Position numbers and translations under genes: made by a program. The notes under the pieces are model-generated. The model searched no databases, was not told the DNA's origin, and was given only the letters and a program-made list of their open reading frames with translations. From contig JALOTI010000085.1 of the NCBI GenBank assembly GCA_025457985.1, positions 1-7,622 on the forward strand: a stretch of 7,622 nucleotides of DNA, given 5' to 3'. How positions within the stretch are numbered: position 1 is the first letter of the stretch; the number at the start of each line of letters is the position of its first letter. Below, piece by piece: positions 1 to 4,963 of the stretch. This stretch comes from Leptospira sp. (GTDB taxonomy: Bacteria; Spirochaetota; Leptospiria; Leptospirales; Leptospiraceae).

Positions 1-2
1 TG

Positions 3-554
3 ACAAGAAAAAAGAAATATGTTCATTCAAAGATATTACATAATAAAATCCTTTTTGTTTTTCAGGTAACTTTTGAATTCTCTCTTAAGAGAAAGGATTT
101 ATTTTTTACAGAGTATGATCTGACCCAAAACAAAGTTACGATTCTAGATGAAAAACCGAAATCTTGGGAAGAGGCGAAAACATATGTTCCAGAGAGAGAA
201 GTTTCAATTCTCACTTTAGAACAAGCCTTTGCCGAATCATTTCCGATTGTTGAAAAGGAAGCGGAAAAGAAAAAGGAAAAACTACAAAAAGAGACTATGT
301 CGATTTTTCAGAAAGAAGAATATAAAGTAGAACTTTCCCACCAAAAAACAATTCGACAATTAGAAGAAAAACTAATGCGTCAAGAGGCTGCCTACAAGTG
401 GGACAACCGCCCGGAAAAAAAAGCAGTCCTACATAAAACAATGAAGGAAATTCAAAGAGCTAAAGATGAGTTTACGGTTGAGATGAGAAAAATCAAAAAT
501 GGTGCAAAGATTTTTCACAAAATCCAACTCTTCCAAACTTATATAGCTACTTAA
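3..554 (+). CDS. C-terminal part of an unidentified protein, 5' end outside the window
   Basis: The reading frame is open from base 3 to the TAA at 552-554 (183 residues). The first in-frame ATG at 297 lies inside this open frame, so it is probably an internal Met and not the true start. The first half reads like a mixed alpha/beta region containing a strand-like stretch (FEFSLKRKDLFFTEYDL) and a segment like a domain boundary near KSWEEAKTYVP. The last 85 residues are Lys/Glu/Gln-rich, helical and coiled-coil-like (KTIRQLEEKLMRQEAAYKW). No catalytic motif is visible in the part present. The charged helical tail after a short beta region faintly recalls C-terminal extensions of SNF2/RapA-like helicases, but this is only an impression. 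There is no signal peptide evidence because the N-terminus is missing. It ends 40 bp before the symporter gene on the same strand. Confidence 0.75.
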   Translation, partial: TRKKKYVHSKILHNKILFVFQVTFEFSLKRKDLFFTEYDLTQNKVTILDEKPKSWEEAKTYVPEREVSILTLEQAFAESFPIVEKEAEKKKEKLQKETMSIFQKEEYKVELSHQKTIRQLEEKLMRQEAAYKWDNRPEKKAVLHKTMKEIQRAKDEFTVEMRKIKNGAKIFHKIQLFQTYIAT

Positions 555-560
555 ATATCG

Positions 561-588
561 TTTACAAATTTAGTTTCTAACTCATTAT
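561..588 (+). promoter_or_regulatory. Candidate sigma70-type promoter for the symporter-led cluster
   Basis: TTTACA at 561-566 and CATTAT at 583-588 are separated by 16 bp and resemble -35 and -10 boxes (5/6 and 4-5/6 matches to consensus). They lie in the only gap (555-594) ahead of the seven-gene cluster. Initiation about 7 bp after the -10 box would fall at or next to the ATG at 595, giving a leaderless or near-leaderless message. Matches like this are common by chance in AT-rich DNA, so this is tentative. Confidence 0.25.
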
Positions 589-594
589 TAGGGA

Positions 595-1833
595 ATGACA
601 TTCCGACTTCCAGCGTTCTGGATTCAGATTCTAATAGGTTTGTTTTTTGGAATTGTAACAGGTATTATGCTAAATGAAGAATTTGGCATCGTCCCAAAAG
701 AGACTTTAAAACCTTTCCTGGGCTGGCTAAGGGTTCCTGGAGACATATTTTTAAATATGCTTCAAATGATAATGGTTCCTTTAATTATATCTTCTATCGC
801 TATTGGTGTTTCAAGCCTGCAATCCATTTCAGAGCTTATGCGCCTTGGTTCTAGGACTTTGGTTTATTTCACGTCGACTTCTTTTATCGCAATCGTTATC
901 GGTATCACGATTGCAAGTTGGATTGAACCAGGTCAATACATTCAATTGGATTTAGTCGAGATAAACAAAACAATCGATTTAAAACAAGAAGAAGTTAATG
1001 TAACAACTGCTATAACTAACCTGATTCCAAAAAATTTAATTCAGGTGTATTTCAAACAAGAAATGTTATCTTTGGTTGTATTTGGAATTTTTCTAGGAGT
1101 GTTTTTTTTAGCATCGAAAGAGCGTAGCAAAGTCTTAAAAGATGTTTTTTTATCTATAGAACATTTTTGTATTTGGACAGTCTCTATTGCAATGAAGTTG
1201 GCTCCCTTGGCGGTTTTTGGACTCATGAGTTACGCCTTAGTTCATGTAGGTTTTTCTCTTTTGGCAGGTCTTCTTTCCTACGTTTCTACAGTCTTATTAG
1301 GTCTTTCTTTAGTTCTTATTCTTTACCTTCTTTTAATTTTAAGCTTCACAAGAAGTAATCCTTTTTCTTTCTTATGGAAAATTCGAGAGGTTGCAATCTT
1401 AGGTTTTTCAACATCTAGTTCAAGTTCCGTTCTTCCCTACTCACTTCAAGTTGCTAAAGACAAAGTTGGCGTTCAAAATAAAATTGCTGATTTCGTTATT
1501 CCATTGGGTGCAACAATTAATATGGATGGAACTGCACTATACCAAGCTGTAGCTACTGTTTTTTTGGCTCAGGTATATCAAGTGCCACTTGATTTTTTCG
1601 ATTTATCTTTGTTAGCTGTAACCGTGACGGCCGCGTCAATAGGGACGGCAGCAACACCTGGAGTTGGGATCGTAATTCTTGCTGGTATTTTACAATCGTT
1701 TCACATTCCTTTGGAAGGAATAACGATACTTTTCGGAGTTGACCGCATTTTAGATATGTGTCGAACTTCTGTAAATCTAACAGGTGACCAAACTGCCGCT
1801 TTTATCATGAATCATTATTGGAAGGAAAATTAA
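595..1833 (+). CDS. Dicarboxylate/amino acid:cation symporter (DAACS/SDF family, GltPh-like)
   Basis: A 412-residue inner-membrane secondary transporter, about the normal family length, that should co-transport an acidic amino acid or C4-dicarboxylate with Na+ or H+. The family's diagnostic elements are present in order: the serine-rich HP1 tip STSSSSSVLP (272-281), NMDGT in TM7 (309-313), the HP2 loop around AASIGTAATPGVG (346-358), and the TM8 signature DRILDMCRTSVNLTGD (383-398). In GltPh numbering, D387, R390, T391, N394 and D398 correspond to D394, R397, T398, N401 and D405. The retained Arg argues for an acidic substrate over a neutral one (ASCT-type transporters replace it). The N-terminal FWIQILIGLFFGIVTGI is a typical TM1, supporting the ATG at 595. 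The only purine-rich stretch, GGGA, abuts the ATG and is too close for a normal Shine-Dalgarno site, so translation may be leaderless. First gene of the cluster; the next starts 9 bp later. Exact substrate and coupling ion cannot be read from the sequence. Confidence 0.93.
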   Translation: MTFRLPAFWIQILIGLFFGIVTGIMLNEEFGIVPKETLKPFLGWLRVPGDIFLNMLQMIMVPLIISSIAIGVSSLQSISELMRLGSRTLVYFTSTSFIAIVIGITIASWIEPGQYIQLDLVEINKTIDLKQEEVNVTTAITNLIPKNLIQVYFKQEMLSLVVFGIFLGVFFLASKERSKVLKDVFLSIEHFCIWTVSIAMKLAPLAVFGLMSYALVHVGFSLLAGLLSYVSTVLLGLSLVLILYLLLILSFTRSNPFSFLWKIREVAILGFSTSSSSSVLPYSLQVAKDKVGVQNKIADFVIPLGATINMDGTALYQAVATVFLAQVYQVPLDFFDLSLLAVTVTAASIGTAATPGVGIVILAGILQSFHIPLEGITILFGVDRILDMCRTSVNLTGDQTAAFIMNHYWKEN

Positions 1834-1842
1834 GGAAATTAC

Positions 1843-2691
1843 ATGAAATTAAAGATTTTAATATTTAGTTTTACATTGTTAAGCATTCTCAACTGCGATA
1901 CAAAAAAGGAATATTTCGACGATGTCACAGCTAATTTACTCTGTAGGACATATGCAGTCTGTAATGGTTCTACTCCAGCAAGAACTGGAATCATCGGAGA
2001 TAGCTGGACTGACTTGTTGTTAGGATTTCCTGCTGTTGAAACACTTCGGAATCAGTTAGAAACCAACCATGGATATAAGTTTATTGGTGCCACCCTTGGT
2101 GGAAAAACTATGCAACAAGTTGTCAACCAAGGTTTACAATTTCAAGTCATTGATCAGGGAGGTGCTGACGTAAGCTCAATCCTTTTATCTTTGGGAGGGA
2201 ATGATGTACAGGCAAACTTGACCGAGTATGTTGGAAATATCGAAGGAGTTCAGAGCCAACGTTTTGCGCAAATCCGGACCAACCTTCTAACGATCGTTAG
2301 AACTGGCAATGCCTATAAACAAAGCAAATTCGGCGGACAACCGATAAAATGGGTGATCCATGGATACGATTACCCAAATCCTTATTTAAGTCCTGCAATT
2401 GCGAATGCTGACGAAGGTTGTGAAACTAAATTCATTCGATCTGGACTAACTCCTGCAAACGCTGGTTTATTTACCCAACAACAGTTGGATGGATTAAATG
2501 CTCTTTTCAAACAGGTGGCAGATGAAGAACCAACATTGTACTATGTAGATTTGCGACGAACTTTGGGGGGGCCACCGATTTCAAGAGCTGATCTTATGGT
2601 CGATTGTATACATGCCAACAACTTAGGATTTAAATTACTCGCAGATAAAATGGCGCCTTTGATCAAACCAATTACAAACGTAGGTTTATAA
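1843..2691 (+). CDS. SGNH/GDSL-family hydrolase, predicted lipoprotein
   Basis: A 282-residue predicted esterase or lipase-like hydrolase. The signal peptide ends in the lipobox-like SILNC, placing lipidation on C18; Asn before the Cys is tolerated in spirochaetes. The SGNH blocks follow in order: GDS at 52-54 with nucleophile S54, the oxyanion-hole Gly near LGGKT (85-89), GGND at 118-121 with N120, and the C-terminal D254-C-I-H257 supplying the catalytic Asp and His. All four blocks are intact, so it should be active. Substrate is unknown: this superfamily includes lipases, arylesterases, thioesterases and carbohydrate esterases. AAGGA at 1832-1836, six bases before the ATG, is a good ribosome binding site. 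It follows the symporter by 9 bp and precedes the beta-barrel gene by 1 bp. Odd feature: a run of seven G at 2565-2571, upstream of the Asp/His codons, where slippage would truncate the active site. Besides C18 it has C34, C40, C193 and C255. Confidence 0.88.
   Translation: MKLKILIFSFTLLSILNCDTKKEYFDDVTANLLCRTYAVCNGSTPARTGIIGDSWTDLLLGFPAVETLRNQLETNHGYKFIGATLGGKTMQQVVNQGLQFQVIDQGGADVSSILLSLGGNDVQANLTEYVGNIEGVQSQRFAQIRTNLLTIVRTGNAYKQSKFGGQPIKWVIHGYDYPNPYLSPAIANADEGCETKFIRSGLTPANAGLFTQQQLDGLNALFKQVADEEPTLYYVDLRRTLGGPPISRADLMVDCIHANNLGFKLLADKMAPLIKPITNVGL
2565..2571 (+). repeat. Homopolymeric G7 tract inside the SGNH hydrolase gene
   Basis: Seven consecutive G in codons 241-243 (Leu-Gly-Gly). 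It stands out in this AT-rich cluster, where the other long homopolymers are A or T. A one-base loss or gain shifts the frame before D254 and H257, giving stops about 19 and 9 codons on respectively. It may be a slippage site or simply codon choice. Confidence 0.9.
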
Positions 2692-2692
2692 A

Positions 2693-3604
2693 ATGAATCG
2701 AATTCTTTTAATATTTTCAATTTTTACTTTTTTCGTAAGTTCGATACTTGCACAAAACACAGATCCAAAAGATCCATTTACAACTGGTAAGGACACTAAC
2801 CAAGTTCCTGTCAGTGATTCCAATAACCAAGTGGATACGTCCACACCTAAGACCTCTTCAAAATACTTTGCGCACCCTCTGCAAATTGAACCTGTTGCTG
2901 TTTATTCTAAAGTAAGAGCCAACATCTCTTATTGGGATCGAAATTTTAATAAAGTATATGAAGAAGTTCGTTCTATCAATGCTGAAGGTGAGTTAAAGTT
3001 TTGGGAAAATTTCTCAATCGTTACTTCCGTTGGTAGGACACAAGTTGTACTCACAGATTCTCCTACGGAAACCACTTGGGATCGAGCAAATGTGGGACTA
3101 AAGTATGCAAAGGTGATTGATACAGGTTCATCACAATGGTTGATAGGTGGTGGAATCCGTTTTTACGATCAAAAGAGAAACAGTCTCTTCAGAGAACGGG
3201 AAAATCCTGAGTATTATTTGATCAGACCAAATTTTGGAATTGGCTTTAAAAAAGGCATTTTCGAAATTATGAGTGAAATTAGATTTCAAACAGAAACCAA
3301 TCGAAAAGGAAGAGAATCGAGTCTTGAAGAATTCAGAAGATACTATCAGTTTGGTATCGCACCGTCTCTAGCTTTAGGTGAATCGTTTCGAATCTTTACT
3401 GAGCTTGAATATCGTGAGCCATTTGATAAATCGGTAGATACAAACACACGATTCTTCAACTTTTATCCAGGTGTCTCTTATAAGACAGAATCGATGGGAA
3501 CCTTCAGTCTTTCTCTTATGGCAGCTCTACTTCCAAAAAGTGAAAATGCTATCGATAGAGGGATTCGATTTTCGTATTTTTATTTTTTTGATACAGGCAA
3601 TTGA
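2693..3604 (+). CDS. Probable outer-membrane beta-barrel protein, function unknown
   Basis: A 303-residue exported protein not assigned to a named family. Residues 1-20 form a signal peptide with hydrophobic core ILLIFSIFTFFVSSI and likely cleavage after A20 (ILA|Q). Residues 21-57 are a low-complexity Asp/Asn/Thr/Ser/Pro-rich linker. From about 65 onward there are alternating amphipathic strands with many aromatics and polar turns, for example VAVYSKVRANISYW, WLIGGGIRFY, FGIGFKKGIFEIMSEIRF and FRIFTELEY, ending near RFSYFYFFDTGN. Aromatic-rich strands with short charged turns are typical of small outer-membrane barrels of roughly 10-12 strands; the strand number is a guess. The ATG is 1 bp after the stop of the hydrolase gene; AGG at 2682-2684 inside that gene may act as ribosome binding site. 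The end overlaps the possible TTG start of the next gene. It could be a pore, an adhesin or a structural outer-membrane protein. Confidence 0.75.
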   Translation: MNRILLIFSIFTFFVSSILAQNTDPKDPFTTGKDTNQVPVSDSNNQVDTSTPKTSSKYFAHPLQIEPVAVYSKVRANISYWDRNFNKVYEEVRSINAEGELKFWENFSIVTSVGRTQVVLTDSPTETTWDRANVGLKYAKVIDTGSSQWLIGGGIRFYDQKRNSLFRERENPEYYLIRPNFGIGFKKGIFEIMSEIRFQTETNRKGRESSLEEFRRYYQFGIAPSLALGESFRIFTELEYREPFDKSVDTNTRFFNFYPGVSYKTESMGTFSLSLMAALLPKSENAIDRGIRFSYFYFFDTGN

Positions 3605-3918
3605 TTAAGTGTATGCGGTTTATATGGATCCTTTTGGTCGTAAACTGCATAACATTTCAATATGGGAATCCATCGCATACAGTTTCTTTAAACAAAGGAG
3701 CCCATGGATGGTATTCCCAGGAACAGGTGGTTGGATCAGACCATCCCTTTGGTGAATCTTGCATTCAAAACTATTTTGGTTTAGTGAGTTTTGGAGACGC
3801 ACGATATGAGCGCATTCAGGAAAGTGTTAAGTTCAAAACTATTTTTAGTGTAGACCATATCTATAAAACGCAGTATCTTTTTTATCAGGAACTTTGCGTT
3901 CGAGTGTATGGAAAATGA
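3601..3918 (+). CDS. TRL-like family small lipoprotein (first copy)
   Basis: A 105-residue protein resembling the TRL-like family (named for a tRNA-associated locus; function unknown). The matching core is GESCIQNYFGLVSFGDAR (51-68), then K..TIFSVDH (79-86) and a C-terminal ELCVRVYG (97-104). The start is uncertain. TTG at 3601 overlaps the previous gene's TGA and has AGG at 3595-3597, three bases away. ATG at 3613 gives a shorter protein beginning MRFIWILLVVNC with no clear ribosome binding site. Both retain a hydrophobic N-terminus ending in a lipobox-like VVNC (C16 or C12), so it is probably a lipoprotein. C54 and C99 align with C56 and C101 of the second copy and may form a disulfide. The stop overlaps the next gene's ATG as ATGA, suggesting coupled translation. 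Confidence 0.82.
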   Translation: MIKCMRFIWILLVVNCITFQYGNPSHTVSLNKGAHGWYSQEQVVGSDHPFGESCIQNYFGLVSFGDARYERIQESVKFKTIFSVDHIYKTQYLFYQELCVRVYGK

Positions 3919-4172
3919 AACAAGGAATCGAGTCACTCAGTGAATTTTCTCGACAACTCAAATCCGGCTCCATATACCAAGAAATTGAATCTAAACTTCA
4001 AGAATTGCAAAAATCTAAATCGAATTTAAAACAAAATAAAAAAACAATCGATGGTCTCAGAGACCAAATACAAAAAAAAGAAGAACAAATCCAAAAATTA
4101 TATTCAGACATTATAAACCTACAAAATAAACTTTCGGAAATTTTAGATGCCGAACTCAATCGTATTCAATAA
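3915..4172 (+). CDS. Small coiled-coil protein between two TRL-like genes
   Basis: An 85-residue, highly charged, helical protein with no recognisable family. Heptad-like spacing of Ile/Leu runs through EIESKLQELQKSKSNLKQ and on through IDGLRDQIQKKEEQIQKLY to INLQNKLSEILDAEL, so nearly the whole chain from about residue 20 is predicted coiled coil. It has no signal peptide, lipobox or membrane segment, so it is presumably cytoplasmic unless exported another way. I chose ATG 3915 because it overlaps the previous TGA as ATGA; a TTG at 3894 would add seven residues. Its 3' end overlaps the second TRL-like gene by 26 bp. It could be a scaffold or a VapB/SlyX-like small helical protein, but no family motif supports that. 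It contains A7 (4038-4044) and A8 (4072-4079) runs from Lys/Gln codons. Confidence 0.78.
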   Translation: MKQGIESLSEFSRQLKSGSIYQEIESKLQELQKSKSNLKQNKKTIDGLRDQIQKKEEQIQKLYSDIINLQNKLSEILDAELNRIQ

Positions 4173-4470
4173 AATCTTTCCATATATTCTTGTGGTGACC
4201 TTTTTCTTTTCGTGCGCATCCTCGGGATTTGGACCCCAAGGATTTATCTATGAAGAACAGCGTATTAGTCTAATGGAAACGGGAATACCAGCCACAAAAG
4301 AAGGTATAGCCTGCGCTAGATCTTATTTAGGTCTTTTGGCAATTGGAGACGCCTCAATTGGGGAATCCAGAAACCAAGGCAGAATAAAAGAAATTACTGC
4401 GATAGAATTAGAATCTTTCGGATTCTTTGGGGTTTTTGCTAAACTTTGTGTAGTCACCAAAGGAAACTAG
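4147..4470 (+). CDS. TRL-like family small lipoprotein (second copy)
   Basis: A 107-residue predicted lipoprotein. Hydrophobic residues 10-22 lead to FFFSC with lipidation expected at C23, followed by ASSGFGPQGFIYEE, the usual N-terminal pattern of TRL-like proteins. The family core is GIACARSYLGLLAIGDAS (53-70), then GRIKEITAIE (78-87) and KLCVVTKG (99-106). It aligns without gaps over 55 columns with the first copy, with 14 identical positions by my count, including the GDA tripeptide and two Cys (C56, C101). It is therefore a diverged paralogue, not a recent duplicate. GGAA at 4136-4139, seven bases before the ATG, supports the start even though it lies inside the coiled-coil gene (26-bp overlap). 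Function of the family is unknown; membrane anchoring is predicted. Confidence 0.85.
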   Translation: MPNSIVFNKIFPYILVVTFFFSCASSGFGPQGFIYEEQRISLMETGIPATKEGIACARSYLGLLAIGDASIGESRNQGRIKEITAIELESFGFFGVFAKLCVVTKGN

Positions 4471-4486
4471 TCGAAGTATATAGAAG

Positions 4487-4912
4487 ATGATTCGGCCTGT
4501 CCGCATATTCCTTTTGGTGTCAATTTGGTTCGCGAATGCTTGTGTTCCTAAACCAGAGCCATCACTACTTGGTATATTGGCTCTTCCCTCCGTCACACAA
4601 AGCTCAAACATTTTTTTCGTTGAAAGTACTACTCCTACACAAAACCAAACAAATGTTCCTATAACAACCATACTCAGTTTCACATTTTCTCAAGTTTTAA
4701 ATACATCTACCTTGCCTGGAAATTTGGAATGGTCACCTACAGGCCCTCTCACTTCCTTCACTGTTACACCTAATAATCGTCAAGTTAGTCTCACACCCAA
4801 CGTAAACTTTGCTAACGGCAGTTTGTATACGATTAGGTTTAAGAAAGAAGTCCAATCGACGACTGGCAACTCGATGCAAGCAGACTTTGAATTGATATTT
4901 ACGACAGAATAG
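4487..4912 (+). CDS. Lipoprotein with one bacterial Ig-like (Big_5-type) domain
   Basis: A 141-residue predicted lipoprotein. The signal peptide ends in FANAC, a near-canonical lipobox, with lipidation at C19. A Pro/Ser-rich linker follows to about residue 45. The rest matches a single Big_5 (SbsA-like) Ig domain: TPTQNQTNVPITTILSFTFSQVL (about 49-71), a central strand TSFTVTPNNRQVSLTPNVNF, then NGSLYTIRFKKEVQSTTGNS and the closing FELIFTTE. Such domains usually mediate protein contacts or act as spacers in surface proteins; here it is alone, with no enzyme attached. It lies 16 bp after the second TRL-like gene and is the last gene of the cluster. The ribosome binding site is weak: GAAG at 4473-4476, ten bases upstream, or AGAAG directly against the ATG. 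No obvious plus-strand terminator follows. Confidence 0.85.
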   Translation: MIRPVRIFLLVSIWFANACVPKPEPSLLGILALPSVTQSSNIFFVESTTPTQNQTNVPITTILSFTFSQVLNTSTLPGNLEWSPTGPLTSFTVTPNNRQVSLTPNVNFANGSLYTIRFKKEVQSTTGNSMQADFELIFTTE

Positions 4913-4947
4913 AGGAAGAAAGGCCAGCCTCAGAATTTGAGACTGGC
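4912..4947 (-). terminator. Rho-independent-like terminator of hppA
   Basis: Ten-base arms at 4923-4932 and 4938-4947 enclose a five-base loop. Read on the minus strand, the stem is complete with one G-U pair and begins 16 bp after the hppA stop. It is followed by a pyrimidine-rich, interrupted tail (CTTTCTTCCTC). On the plus strand the same position becomes a C-A mismatch and no T run follows, so it fits hppA better than the converging cluster. The imperfect T tract lowers confidence. Confidence 0.65.
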
Positions 4948-4963
4948 AGAAAAGATAGTTTGT

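Noticed and set aside
297..554. Separate 85-residue gene starting at ATG 297
   Set aside because: The frame is open upstream to base 3 with a continuous protein-like sequence and there is no good ribosome binding site, so it is treated as the tail of a larger gene.
1102..1109. T8 run (and T7 runs at 1145-1151 and 1559-1565) in the symporter gene as slippage sites
   Set aside because: They come from consecutive Phe/Leu/Val codons in an AT-rich membrane protein, and such runs are expected by composition.
1041..1226. Minus-strand ORF inside the symporter gene
   Set aside because: It lies wholly within a well-supported transporter and its translation has no domain or signal; also true of the plus-strand 1167-1358 frame.
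4052..4066. 15-base perfect dyad TGGTCTC-A-GAGACCA in the coiled-coil gene
   Set aside because: It is inside a coding frame, has almost no loop, and is followed on the plus strand by A and not T, so a terminator role is unlikely; probably chance.
4408..4683. Minus-strand ORF across the second TRL-like and Ig-like genes
   Set aside because: It is antisense to two supported lipoprotein genes and has no recognisable content beyond a chance hydrophobic start.
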